From positions 1 through 28,660 of the forward strand of contig JAJRTI010000760.1 in assembly GCA_024278415.1 (NCBI GenBank): 28,660 nt of DNA, in the 5' to 3' direction. Positions 14,880 to 23,377 of this stretch are shown here, one piece after another (positions within the stretch are counted from its first letter, which is position 1; every line of letters starts with the position of its first letter). The position numbers and the translations under genes are program-made. Below the pieces are notes generated by a model. The model did not search any database. It saw nothing but the letters and a program-made list of their open reading frames with translations, and was not told the origin of the DNA. Origin of the DNA: Planctomycetota bacterium. GTDB lineage: Bacteria; Planctomycetota; Brocadiia; JAJRTI01.

Positions 14880-15779
14880 GTGATGGGGTTGATCATGGAG
14901 GCCGGCGGGTTCACCGGGCCTTTCCCCGTCTACATGCCGAGCGTGTGGAAGGCCGACCGGGAGGATCGAGACGCGGTTGTGCGCCGATTCGTGGAAGCGC
15001 TCGAAGGGCTGCGAAAGAAGGAGGGGTGGCCCGAATTGCTCTACTACCCGGTCGACGAGCCGTTCGACGGCAAGAGGCTGGATGAGGCCCTGCCGCAGTA
15101 CGAGGCGTTCTCGAAGGTCGGCGGGATCCGCACGTACTGCACGGTAAGCCAGGAAGCGGCTCAGCGGCTCGCGCCCTTCCTCAATGTCCGATGCCACGCC
15201 ACCAGCGCACACACGGGGTACTGGTGGCCGGCCGTGTACGCGAGCGCAATGAAGGACGGGGACGCGTTCTGGTGGTACTCGAACTGCACCCGCGAGTACC
15301 CCGCGGTCATGCGGTTCAAGGCCGGCTTCCACCACTGGAAATCCCGCGCGACCGGGCAGTTCTACTGGCATTACCGCGCGGCCGGCCGCAGCGCATTTTG
15401 CGACTTCGACTCCGGCCCCGGCGATCACATCACCTCCTACCCCGGAGTGGACGGCCCCGTGCCGACGATTCAGTGGGAGTGCCACCGCGAAGGCATCGAC
15501 GACGCCCGCTATGCCTACACGCTCGAGCTGCTGCTCGACGCCTGCAAGGACACGGCCAGCCCGAAGCTGCGCGCGGCCGTGAGCCACGCGTCGGCCGTGC
15601 TCGACAGCATCCGCGAACAGACGCATATCGACCTGCACTACTACGAAAAGAAGTACGGCAACGACTTGGCATTCCACTATCTCAGCGACTGGCCGCCCGC
15701 GCGGTACGACCGGAACCGCCGCGCGTTGGCCAATGCGATCCTGGCGTTGCTTGGGGCCGGCGCGGCGCCCACCAAGTGA
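14880..15779 (+). CDS. GH123-like catalytic barrel, C-terminal part after TAG
   Basis: The homologous reading starts directly after the TAG at 14838; GTG 14880 is the first plausible restart, with only a weak GAG upstream. About 299 residues from that point. ELLYYPVDEP (coding around 15054-15059) carries the Asp-Glu pair used for substrate-assisted hydrolysis of N-acetylgalactosaminides in GH123. FWWYSNCTREYPAVMRF, FYWHYRA and QWECHREGIDDARYAYTLE are barrel-end motifs typical of DUF4091 proteins. Without the upstream modules and signal peptide it would stay in the cytoplasm. Counted with the N-terminal part, the intact gene would encode about 922 residues. It is best seen as half of a gene recently broken, misassembled, or read through. 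Confidence 0.78.
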   Translation: MMGLIMEAGGFTGPFPVYMPSVWKADREDRDAVVRRFVEALEGLRKKEGWPELLYYPVDEPFDGKRLDEALPQYEAFSKVGGIRTYCTVSQEAAQRLAPFLNVRCHATSAHTGYWWPAVYASAMKDGDAFWWYSNCTREYPAVMRFKAGFHHWKSRATGQFYWHYRAAGRSAFCDFDSGPGDHITSYPGVDGPVPTIQWECHREGIDDARYAYTLELLLDACKDTASPKLRAAVSHASAVLDSIREQTHIDLHYYEKKYGNDLAFHYLSDWPPARYDRNRRALANAILALLGAGAAPTK

Positions 15780-15900
15780 GCCATGGCCTCGGGCGCTGCC
15801 CAGGTGCGGCCGTGTCCCCACAGGCGAAAACACATGCCGCAATGAGCGGGCACGCCGCCGCAACGAAGCGTTGAGGGCAAGGCGCTGGGCCAATAGCAGC

Positions 15901-15930
15901 TTGACAACCCAGGCCGCGTGCCCCTACAAT
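15901..15930 (+). promoter_or_regulatory. Sigma-70 promoter of the ATPase operon
   Basis: TTGACA at 15901-15906, 18-bp spacer, TACAAT at 15925-15930. The leader to the ATG at 16011 would be about 75 nt. A GTG at 15918 in the ATPase frame lies inside this promoter, which supports the later start. Confidence 0.78.
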
Positions 15931-16010
15931 CAACGCCCCAGCATGAATGGCAATCGCTTGACTTGGGGGCGGGGAGAGCGGCCAGCCCGATTCCCTTGCA
16001 GAGGAGAGTT

Positions 16011-17798
16011 ATGTCCCTATCTCGGCAGACGACCCTGGCCACATTCTTCTTGGTGACCATGATGGCCGGGGCGTTCGCTGTGCACGCCCAGGACGCGGAC
16101 ACCGCGGGCGCCGAGGCTCCGCCTGCCGCCGCCGCGGAGGGAGGCGAGGAGGGGGGCATCACGCTCGGGTTCGGTTTGAACATCAACGACCTCTTCTACC
16201 TGCGCACGACCTGGATCATCTTCATGCTGTTCTGTGGCGCGGCATGGATGGCGTCCACCATCTGGGTGAACCAAGACGCCATCGGCGTGGGTGTGCCGCC
16301 GGACAAGTGGAACGCGATTCTTCTGGTCACGGGCTCGCTGCTGTTCCTGGGAGCGTTCCAGGCAGGCACGAAGCTGTTGTGGCTGCTGCTTGTCGCGCTC
16401 GGTGCGGAGGTGGGCGTTTACATCCACGTGCGCAACCAGCGCGTGCCGTCGAACTTTCGCCTGTTCACGCCCCGGCACCTCAAGGAACTCGCCGCGTCGC
16501 TGTCCCAGCACACGGGCATGAACCTAGACTTCGGGGGCGGCGACAAAGCGACGCTCAAAGAAGACCGCACCTCCGTGGTGCTGACGCGCAAAGACGGCAA
16601 GACGGCCGACGCGCTCGCCACGGACAAGCGAAACAAGGAGGGCTCGCAGGCGATCATCGCCGCCAAAGAGGTGATGGAGAGCGCGATCAAGGCGCGGGCC
16701 ACCGACGTGCACTTCGAGCCCAAGGGCGACGAGCTACAGGTGCGGTTCCGCATCGACGGCATTCTGCACAACCAGTCGCCCTATTCCCACGAACTGGGCC
16801 GCGCGCTCATCTCCTCGCTCAAGGTGCTCGCGGACATGGACATCGCCGAGCGCCGGCGGCCGCAAGACGGCACCTTTTCGGCCACGTTGCACGATCAGAA
16901 ATACGACATTCGCGCGGCCACGGGGCCCTGCAATTACGGCGAGACCATGGTGCTGCGTCTGCTCGACTCCGGCGGCGGAATCGTCAAGGGAGGCCTGACC
17001 GGCTTGGGCCTCAACGATGCCGGGCTGAAGCAACTGCGCTCCGTCGTGCACAGCCCCCACGGCATGCTCATCACCGTGGGCCCTACCGGCTCCGGCAAGA
17101 CCACGACCCTCTACGCCGCCCTGAGCGAGATCGACGCCTACCAGCGCAACATCATCACCATCGAAGACCCCATCGAGTACCGGCTCGACAACATCACGCA
17201 GATCCCGGTCAACCCCCAGGCCGACCTCACGTTCGCTGGCATCCTGCGCTCCGTGCTCCGGCAAGACCCCGACGTGATCATGGTCGGCGAAATCCGCGAT
17301 CTGGAGACCGCGCAGATCGCGATGCAGGCCGCGCTCACCGGCCACTTCGTGTTCACCACCCTCCACGCCAACGACTCGGTCGCGTCGATCACGCGCATGC
17401 TCGACCTAGGCCTAGAGCCCACGATGATCCAGACCGCGGTGTCGGCCGTGCTCGCCCAGCGCCTGGTGCGCGTGCTGTGCCAGGAGTGCAAGGAAGCGTA
17501 CACGCCCAAGCCCCAATTCCTCCAGAAACTGCGCATCTCCCCCGACAAGGTGCAACGGCTCTACAAGGAGAAAGGCTGCGAGGAGTGCCAAGGCACCGGC
17601 TTCAAGGGCCGCATCGGCCTCTACGAGTTGTTCCTCATGACCGACGCCATCCGCGACCTCATCGTGGGCCAGCCGTCCATCCAAGCCTTGCGAACCACCG
17701 CCCGCAAACAGGGCCTCAAGACCCTCCAAGAAGATGGCCTGCAAAAAGTCATCGCCGGCACCACATCCATCACTGAAATCATCAGGGTGACCAAGTAA
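16011..17798 (+). CDS. Membrane-anchored GspE/PilB-type secretion ATPase
   Basis: 595 residues. The C-terminal two thirds is a type II secretion/type IV pilus assembly ATPase. The N2 domain (ATDVHFEPKGDELQVRFRIDG, 230-250) is followed by Walker A GPTGSGKT (357-364), the Asp box TIEDPIEY (383-390), Walker B DVIMVGEIRD (421-430), the His box FVFTTLHAND (446-455), and the zinc tetracysteine motif CQEC (490-493) / CEEC (523-526). These proteins power assembly or extrusion of pilins or pseudopilins from the cytoplasmic face. Unusually, residues 1-145 replace the normal N1/MshEN domain with a signal-like segment (8-26), an Ala/Glu/Gly linker and three hydrophobic segments (about 61-82, 100-117, 120-140). 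ATG 16011 is set by GAGGAG at 16001-16006. It overlaps the next gene by one base. No pilin or PilC gene adjoins. Confidence 0.9.
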   Translation: MSLSRQTTLATFFLVTMMAGAFAVHAQDADTAGAEAPPAAAAEGGEEGGITLGFGLNINDLFYLRTTWIIFMLFCGAAWMASTIWVNQDAIGVGVPPDKWNAILLVTGSLLFLGAFQAGTKLLWLLLVALGAEVGVYIHVRNQRVPSNFRLFTPRHLKELAASLSQHTGMNLDFGGGDKATLKEDRTSVVLTRKDGKTADALATDKRNKEGSQAIIAAKEVMESAIKARATDVHFEPKGDELQVRFRIDGILHNQSPYSHELGRALISSLKVLADMDIAERRRPQDGTFSATLHDQKYDIRAATGPCNYGETMVLRLLDSGGGIVKGGLTGLGLNDAGLKQLRSVVHSPHGMLITVGPTGSGKTTTLYAALSEIDAYQRNIITIEDPIEYRLDNITQIPVNPQADLTFAGILRSVLRQDPDVIMVGEIRDLETAQIAMQAALTGHFVFTTLHANDSVASITRMLDLGLEPTMIQTAVSAVLAQRLVRVLCQECKEAYTPKPQFLQKLRISPDKVQRLYKEKGCEECQGTGFKGRIGLYELFLMTDAIRDLIVGQPSIQALRTTARKQGLKTLQEDGLQKVIAGTTSITEIIRVTK

Positions 17799-18610
17799 TG
17801 CCCCCTGCCGCAGCAGACTTGCTCGTGATTGGCCTCATTGGCTTTTGCGCGTTCCAAGGCCTGACCAACGGCCTGTTCGCGGCCGCGATGCAGACCACCC
17901 AGTTCATGGTGCCGCTCGCGCTCGCGCTGGCCATGTTCGACCGGATCAGCCAGTTCATCACCAAATTCGGCTGCCCCGAGGAATGGGCGGTGTTCGGAAG
18001 CTTCGCCGCAGTCTTCGGCCTGGGCATCTTTGGCCTGCGGAAAGCCGCAGAGAAATGGGCGCCCGAGGAGGGGATCGACACGTACAAGGTGCTCGACAAG
18101 ATCGGCGGCATCGCCATCGGCGCCGTGGGCGGCGCGGCCCTGGTCGGCGGCATCCTCATTGCCTGGTCCATGTGCCCCCTCACCAAACAACTGCGCATCG
18201 ACGCCAACGCGCTCAAGGCCGATATGGGCTCGCAGGTGCTGATCCGCTTCGAGAAGCTCACCCAGACCGCGGGCTCGCCAAACTACGTGTTCGCGCTCCA
18301 CGGAGAGCGCCTGGCCCGGAGAAACTCGAAGCGGGCCCAGCCCATGGCGGAGCCCTACGTCGACGTGAACCAAAACGGCAAGCGCGATCCCACAGAGCCC
18401 TTCCTCGACATGAACGAAGACGGCCAGTTCACCAAGCAGATCATGTACATCGACGCCAATGGGAACGGCCAATGGGACGGGGGCAAACTGGATCGCTACA
18501 TCATCGGCCACTGGACATCCACCCCCACGGGAGCCCAAGCCGCGGCTGTCCTGCCGACAAGCACCACCGACGCCAAGACCAAGAGCGAGGGTGAAGAGGC
18601 GCAGCCGTAG
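17798..18610 (+). CDS. CvpA-like membrane protein with calcium-loop domain
   Basis: 270 residues. Residues 1-128 hold four hydrophobic segments (about 7-27, 30-50, 62-82, 102-124) in the CvpA pattern: DLLVIGLIGFCAFQGLTNGLF at the start, an amphipathic stretch, then VLDKIGGIAIGAVGGA. CvpA proteins affect colicin V export and envelope integrity. Residues 185-230 contain three EF-hand-like DxNxNG loops: DVNQNGKRDPTE (189-200), DMNEDGQF (204-211) and DANGNGQWDGGK (219-230), spaced as in the extracytoplasmic calcium-binding repeats of planctomycetal proteins. A Thr/Ser/Ala tail ends it. ATG overlaps the ATPase stop (TAATG), so the two are translationally coupled and probably stoichiometric. I infer that this is the membrane partner of the ATPase; no homologous pair is known to me. 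Confidence 0.72.
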   Translation: MPPAAADLLVIGLIGFCAFQGLTNGLFAAAMQTTQFMVPLALALAMFDRISQFITKFGCPEEWAVFGSFAAVFGLGIFGLRKAAEKWAPEEGIDTYKVLDKIGGIAIGAVGGAALVGGILIAWSMCPLTKQLRIDANALKADMGSQVLIRFEKLTQTAGSPNYVFALHGERLARRNSKRAQPMAEPYVDVNQNGKRDPTEPFLDMNEDGQFTKQIMYIDANGNGQWDGGKLDRYIIGHWTSTPTGAQAAAVLPTSTTDAKTKSEGEEAQP

Positions 18611-18648
18611 GCTCGGCCAAGGGCGCGCCGCATCGGTCGCCACTCCCC

Positions 18649-19941
18649 ATGCCCACCGATACTCCAGCTCTCCCGCCCGAGTTGGCGGCCGTTCGCGCGC
18701 AACTGGAGGCCGGCGACTGCGACGGCGCACTCGCCACGCTCGGCAACATGGGCGGCCGGGCACAGCAGGACGCATGGGCCCGCCACCTCCAAGGCGTGGC
18801 GCTGCTCGCCAAGGGCGCAGTCGCCGACGCGGCAGACGCAGCGGAGCAAGCGGCCACACTGGCCCCGAACCAGGCGCTGCACCATCTGCTCTACGGCGTC
18901 GTGCTCTCGCATCGGGCCGCATGGCCCGACGCGGAGCGAGCCTTGGGCGCGGCCATCGAGGCCGGAATCGAGCGCGGCGAAGCATGGCGCCTGCGCGGCG
19001 AGGCGCGCTTCAGGCAGGGACGATTCGCCGCGGCCGCGGCCGACTTCCGGGCCGCGTGCGAGCGCATGCCGGAGCGCGCAGAGGCCCAATACAACCTGGC
19101 CGTCGCTCTCGCCGGCGCGCGGCGGTGGCCGGAATGCGAAGCGGTGTTGGCCCAGTGCGCCGCCGCGCATCCCGACTGGGCGCCGACCTGTGGCCAACTG
19201 CTCGTCGAAGCCGGCCGGCTACAGGCCACCGACGAAGCCTACTCGCACGTGCACCGCATCAAGAACCTCGTGGGCATGCTGGCCCAACGGGCGGAGCGCC
19301 TGGCGACCCGAATCAGCGCCTCGCTGGAGCCCGACCAACTCCAGGCGTTGGAGCGGCTTGTGGCCGCGCACCAAGCCGCGTTCGAGGACGTGGCCGCCAC
19401 GCTCAAGGCCATCGCAGTGCAGCCCCTCACACTCGAATGGGCGGCCATCGACGATCTCGTGAGCCGCTGCCTCATGGCCGCTTCGGGCAACATCGGCAGC
19501 CGCCACGTGATCACCCACCTGGCGTCCGACCTGCCGAAGATCTATTGCGACGCCGGCAAAATCCAGGAGGCCTTCCTCAGCCTCATCGTCAACGCCTGCG
19601 AAGCCACCACCCCTGACGACATCCTCACCGTGTCTGCCTGGAGAGGGTTCGACACGGTCTGCCTCGCGTTCGCGGACTCAGGCATCGGCATCCCCGATGA
19701 CGCGCAGCAGGATATCTTCCGCATGGGCTATACCACGAAGCCGTACGGGTCCGGGTTTGGGCTGGCCTATACCAAGCAGGTCTTCGAGCGCCACGGCGGC
19801 GGCATCCAAGTTGAAAGCACCGAGGGCGGGGGCACCGTGTTCGCCGTCGACCTGCCCATTCGCCCCGCCGTCTCGGAGGGCCTGACCGACCTCCAGCTTC
19901 GCACGCTGCCACTGGACCTGCCGCGCCTGCTGCTGCCGTGA
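18649..19941 (+). CDS. Soluble TPR-sensor histidine kinase
   Basis: 430 residues, no membrane segment. Residues about 10-190 are TPR-type helix pairs rich in Ala (DAWARHLQGVALLAKG, EAWRLRGEARFRQGRFAAAAADFRAACERMP, AEAQYNLAVALAGARRWPECE). The dimerisation helix carries AYSHVHRIKNLVGML, with His202 the likely phosphoacceptor in an HRIKN context. The ATPase domain has the N box LIVNACEA (Asn315), G1 DSGIGIP (343-349), F box IFRMGYTTK and G2 GSGFGLAY (367-374). Autophosphorylation from a protein-protein sensing TPR domain is expected. No response regulator gene is in the window. It starts 38 nt after the CvpA-like gene with a poor ribosome-binding site, so it is probably the last gene of that operon. 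His200 is an alternative acceptor. Confidence 0.85.
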   Translation: MPTDTPALPPELAAVRAQLEAGDCDGALATLGNMGGRAQQDAWARHLQGVALLAKGAVADAADAAEQAATLAPNQALHHLLYGVVLSHRAAWPDAERALGAAIEAGIERGEAWRLRGEARFRQGRFAAAAADFRAACERMPERAEAQYNLAVALAGARRWPECEAVLAQCAAAHPDWAPTCGQLLVEAGRLQATDEAYSHVHRIKNLVGMLAQRAERLATRISASLEPDQLQALERLVAAHQAAFEDVAATLKAIAVQPLTLEWAAIDDLVSRCLMAASGNIGSRHVITHLASDLPKIYCDAGKIQEAFLSLIVNACEATTPDDILTVSAWRGFDTVCLAFADSGIGIPDDAQQDIFRMGYTTKPYGSGFGLAYTKQVFERHGGGIQVESTEGGGTVFAVDLPIRPAVSEGLTDLQLRTLPLDLPRLLLP

Positions 19942-19952
19942 ACACGAGCGCT

Positions 19953-20028
19953 GTAGCCGAAGCCGCCAGGCTTCGGGCAAACCGGCAAGCGGCCCACAGA
20001 TCGCCCGAATTCTGGCGAATTCGGCTAC
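19953..20028. repeat. BIME-like pair of inverted hairpins
   Basis: Outer arms GTAGCCGAA (19953-19961) and TTCGGCTAC (20020-20028). Hairpin one is CCGAAGCC-gcca-GGCTTCGG (19957-19976). Hairpin two is CCGAATTC-tggc-GAATTCGG (20005-20024). The two loops are complementary (gcca/tggc), so the unit is two mirror-image stem-loops. It separates the kinase gene from the GH127 gene and may stop transcription or protect the 3' end of the operon. Confidence 0.7.
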
Positions 20029-20101
20029 CAGGCACGCGAAACACGTGCCGCCTGCCAGCGACAGCGCAAGCTTGCAGAACCACAACACGGAGTCTCAACA
20101 C

Positions 20102-22078
20102 ATGAAGCGCACGCCAACCGTTGTCGACACGTCCGCCAGCCCCCACGCGCAGATGCACAGCGTGCCCATCGACGCGGTGCAACTGGCGGACGGCTATTGG
20201 TCCGAACGGCTCCAGCAGACGTGCGACGTGACCGCGCGCCGGCTGTGGGAACTCCTCGCCGACGCCGATGCCGGGCACGTGCTGGAAAACTTCCGCATCG
20301 CGGCCGGGCTCAAGGACGGCGACTACCAGGGCACCAACTGGCAAGACGAGTGGCTCTACAAGTGGATCGAGGCCGCGGCGTGTCTGTACCGCACGACCGG
20401 CGACGCGTGGTTCGACGCGCGCATGGACGAGGCCATCGAGCTGATCGCACAGGCGCAGGAGGACGACGGGTACATCGCCACACAGATCACCGCGCCCAAG
20501 AAGCCGCGGTTCCAGGACCCGCGCGAGCACGAGATCTACAACATGGGCCATCTCATGAGCGCGGCCGCGATGCACTTTCGCATGACCGGCAAAGATCGCC
20601 TGCTCGGGATCGCCGTGCGCGTGGCCGACTTCCTGTGCCGCGTCGTGGGGGCCACGGTCGAGCCGTGCTTCGCGCACAACCCCTCCGCGCTCATGGGGTT
20701 CGTCGAACTGTATCGCGTCACAGGCGAGTGGAAGTACGTCGAGTGCGCGAAACTCATCGTGGACAAACGCGGGTACAAGCCCAAGCCCGGGAGCCTGTGG
20801 GATCGCCAGGAGGGCATCTGCGGCACCGACCAGATCCAGGACCGCGTGCCCCTGCGCCAAGCGCAAGAGGTCGTGGGCCACAACGTCTTCTTCACGTACC
20901 TCTTCACCGGCGCCACGGACGTGTACCTCGAGACCGGAGACGACACGCTCCGGGATGCGTTGCTGCGCATGTGGCGCGACCTCATGAACCGCAAGGTCAA
21001 CATCAACGGCGGCGTCAGCCCCATGGGCCACGGCCTCACGATCCACAACGACCCGGCGGTCGAGGCGGTCGGCGCGGCGTACTTCCTCCCCAACGCGTCG
21101 TCGTACAACGAGACCTGCGGCCAGATCGGGCAGTTCATGTGGGCCTACCGCATGCTCTGCGCAGAGGCCGAGGCGCCCTACGCGGACGTGATGGAGCTGG
21201 AGATCTACAATGGCATCACCTCAGGTCTCGGCCTCGACGGCCGGAGCTGGTGGTACCGCAACCCCCTGCGCCGGTACGACGCCACGCACTCGCCGGCCGG
21301 CCACAACGACATGATCGAGCGCGAGGAACCTGGGTTGAGGCGCATCTGCTGCCCGTCAAACCTCGTGCGGACCCTGGCCGAGTTCCAAAGCTATCTTTAC
21401 GCCGCGTCCGGGCGCACGCTCTGGATTCACCACTACGCCGGCAGCACGCTCGCATGCGACGTCGATGGCGTCGGCCGCGTCGCGCTGGAGCAGAAGACGG
21501 CCTACCCCTGGGGCGGATCGGTCGCGATCACGATCAAAGAAGCCCCCGGCGCCGCGTTCGAGATCAAGCTGCGCATCCCCGGCTGGGCCGATGGCGCGGC
21601 CGTGACAGTAAACCGCGAAGCGACCGATGCTCCAGTCGAGCCGGGGAGCTACACCGCGCTGAACCGCGCGTGGGCCGCGGGCGACACCATCGAGTTGAGT
21701 CTCCCCATGCACGTACGGTTCTTGCAGGGCCACCCCAAGATCGAGCAGACGCGCAACCAAGTGGCGATCCTGCGCGGCCCGATCCTCTACTGCTTGGAGT
21801 CGGTGGACTTGCCCGATGGAGCGGACCTGCACAACGTGCACGTGCCGAGCGACGCGGCATTCGAGCCCGTGCCGGCCCCGGACATGCCGTTTGGGATCAC
21901 CGCACTCGAAGGCGGCGCACTGTACCGGCATGAAGCGCCTTGGGGCGACGCCCTCTATCGGCCGCTCGGCTCGTGCCCGCTCGAGCCGATGCGCGTGCGC
22001 CTCATCCCCTACTTCGCTTGGGCCAACCGCGGCGCCGCGGCGATGAGCGTGTGGCTGCCGGTGGTGCTGCGGGCATAG
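20102..22078 (+). CDS. GH127-family beta-L-arabinofuranosidase-like enzyme
   Basis: 658 residues. An (alpha/alpha)6 barrel and beta-sandwich protein of the former DUF1680 family. Characterised members remove beta-L-arabinofuranosyl residues with a cysteine nucleophile activated by zinc. The active-site set is visible: Glu337 and Cys339 in SYNETCGQIG, and Cys416-Cys417 in RRICCPSNLVRTLAE, one residue away from the numbering of the model enzyme HypBA1 (E338, C340, C417, C418). Other barrel motifs include HEIYNMGHLMSAAAMHF, GHNVFFTYLF and LEIYNGITSGLGLDGRSWWY. No signal peptide is seen, so it acts in the cytoplasm on imported oligosaccharides. ATG 20102 has GGAG 9 nt upstream. It converges on the oxidoreductase gene at 22146. 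Confidence 0.92.
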   Translation: MKRTPTVVDTSASPHAQMHSVPIDAVQLADGYWSERLQQTCDVTARRLWELLADADAGHVLENFRIAAGLKDGDYQGTNWQDEWLYKWIEAAACLYRTTGDAWFDARMDEAIELIAQAQEDDGYIATQITAPKKPRFQDPREHEIYNMGHLMSAAAMHFRMTGKDRLLGIAVRVADFLCRVVGATVEPCFAHNPSALMGFVELYRVTGEWKYVECAKLIVDKRGYKPKPGSLWDRQEGICGTDQIQDRVPLRQAQEVVGHNVFFTYLFTGATDVYLETGDDTLRDALLRMWRDLMNRKVNINGGVSPMGHGLTIHNDPAVEAVGAAYFLPNASSYNETCGQIGQFMWAYRMLCAEAEAPYADVMELEIYNGITSGLGLDGRSWWYRNPLRRYDATHSPAGHNDMIEREEPGLRRICCPSNLVRTLAEFQSYLYAASGRTLWIHHYAGSTLACDVDGVGRVALEQKTAYPWGGSVAITIKEAPGAAFEIKLRIPGWADGAAVTVNREATDAPVEPGSYTALNRAWAAGDTIELSLPMHVRFLQGHPKIEQTRNQVAILRGPILYCLESVDLPDGADLHNVHVPSDAAFEPVPAPDMPFGITALEGGALYRHEAPWGDALYRPLGSCPLEPMRVRLIPYFAWANRGAAAMSVWLPVVLRA

Positions 22079-22097
22079 GCTTGAGTTCTGCGCCCGG

Positions 22098-22128
22098 CGC
22101 AGGCGCGAAGTGCCCCCGCTCGCCTGCG
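22098..22128. terminator. Candidate bidirectional hairpin between convergent genes
   Basis: Perfect 8-bp arms CGCAGGCG (22098-22105) and CGCCTGCG (22121-22128) in the 67-bp gap between two converging stops. No T-tract follows on either strand, so its strength as a terminator is uncertain. Confidence 0.4.
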
Positions 22129-22145
22129 TGCTCTTCGCGGTTCCC

Positions 22146-23168
22146 CTAAACTTCCACAGCCACTTTAGCCCCGCGCCGCGACGACTCGACCGCGGCGAAG
22201 ACCATGGCCAAGCTCTTGATGTTGTCGTGGCACTCCGACTGCGGAGTCGCGCCCGACTCGAGGCAGTCGAGGAACTCGTTCAACGAGCCCTTGATCCCGT
22301 CGCCGTTGATCTCCGCGCTCTCGACCGGGAGGGGTTCCATGCTGAGCTGGAACGCGTCCTCATGTGGGTCTTTCACGCGTTCTCCGTAGGGCAATTCGTC
22401 CTTCTCCATCATGAGCGTGCCCCGCTGGCCCACGACGCGCCAATGGCCGTTCCACGACGTATTGCAGCCTTCCGAGCACCACGATCCGCAGTAGGTGAAC
22501 ACGACGCCGTCCGTCATTTCGCAGATCACGCTCGCGGCCGCGTCGCCCCGGTACCACGAGCCCTTGGGGTTGAACTCGTGCGCGTAGACCGACACCGCGT
22601 CCTTGCCAGTGATGAAACGGCACATGTCGAAGTGGTGGATCGACATGTCGAGGATGAGCGGCGAGTCCATCGCCGCGCGAAAGCCGCCGAAGTGCGCGGC
22701 CAGGTAGAAGTCGCAGTTCACCGTCGTGAGGTCGCCGATCGCGCCGGACTGCACCGCGCGGGCGTACGCGACGTGGTTGGGGTTGTAGCGCCGGCTCTGG
22801 GAGACCATGTAAGTCTTGCCCGCTTGCTCCGCGGCCTCGACCATGCGCCGCGCGGCGGCCATGCGATCGGCCATGGGCTTCTCGCCGATCACGGGCACGC
22901 CCTCGCCGAGCGCGGCCACCGTGACCTCGCAGTGCGCTTCGGGCACGGTCACGTCCACGACAAAATCCGGCCGCACGCTCTGGATCGCGGCCCTGAGATC
23001 GTCGAACATGGGCACGCCCGCCACCGCGCATTGCTCCGCGGCGTCCTTGGCCGTGTCGAGGCGGATGTCCACGAGCCCCGCGACCTCGGCGCGGGCGTTG
23101 TCGCGCACGTTCTTGATCCACCCCTTGCCCATGCCGCCACAGCCAACGATGAGTGCTCGGCGCGCCAA
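22146..23168 (-). CDS. Gfo/Idh/MocA-family oxidoreductase
   Basis: 340 residues. The N-terminal Rossmann fold opens with LIVGCGGMGKGW (GxGxxG at 9-14), and VIGEKPMAD carries the conserved EKP (Lys97). The C-terminal alpha/beta domain has LILDMSIHHFDMCRFITG, where the paired histidines sit near the substrate in this family. Members use NAD(P) to oxidise or epimerise sugars, inositols or their derivatives. There is no signal peptide. The start is TTG at 23168, supported by AGGAG 7 nt upstream and by the N-terminus fitting the family exactly; there is no upstream ATG that improves it. Probable role: processing sugars released by the neighbouring glycosidases. Confidence 0.88.
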   Translation of the reverse strand: MARRALIVGCGGMGKGWIKNVRDNARAEVAGLVDIRLDTAKDAAEQCAVAGVPMFDDLRAAIQSVRPDFVVDVTVPEAHCEVTVAALGEGVPVIGEKPMADRMAAARRMVEAAEQAGKTYMVSQSRRYNPNHVAYARAVQSGAIGDLTTVNCDFYLAAHFGGFRAAMDSPLILDMSIHHFDMCRFITGKDAVSVYAHEFNPKGSWYRGDAAASVICEMTDGVVFTYCGSWCSEGCNTSWNGHWRVVGQRGTLMMEKDELPYGERVKDPHEDAFQLSMEPLPVESAEINGDGIKGSLNEFLDCLESGATPQSECHDNIKSLAMVFAAVESSRRGAKVAVEV

Positions 23169-23377
23169 AGTGCTGCTCCTTCACAGTTCGCAAAAATGGA
23201 GTCTTCTGCTTGGCGAGCGCCGATTATACGGGTGATGAGACGGAGAGTCCATTGGGGGCCTGGCCGCGGCGGCGCGCTCCGGCATGGCGCTGCCGCGGGA
23301 GAATCCGTAGAATGGCAGCCCACCGCGTTGGCCTTCGCCACGAACACCGTTAGCCCACCGGCAAAGTGCAGGCCCGC

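Noticed and set aside
16244..17776. 510-codon frame overlapping the secretion ATPase in another phase
   Set aside because: Arg/His-rich low-complexity product; the ATPase frame has all family motifs.
20197..21933. 578-codon frame inside the GH127 gene in another phase
   Set aside because: Arg/Pro-rich shadow; the GH127 frame carries the zinc and nucleophile cysteines.
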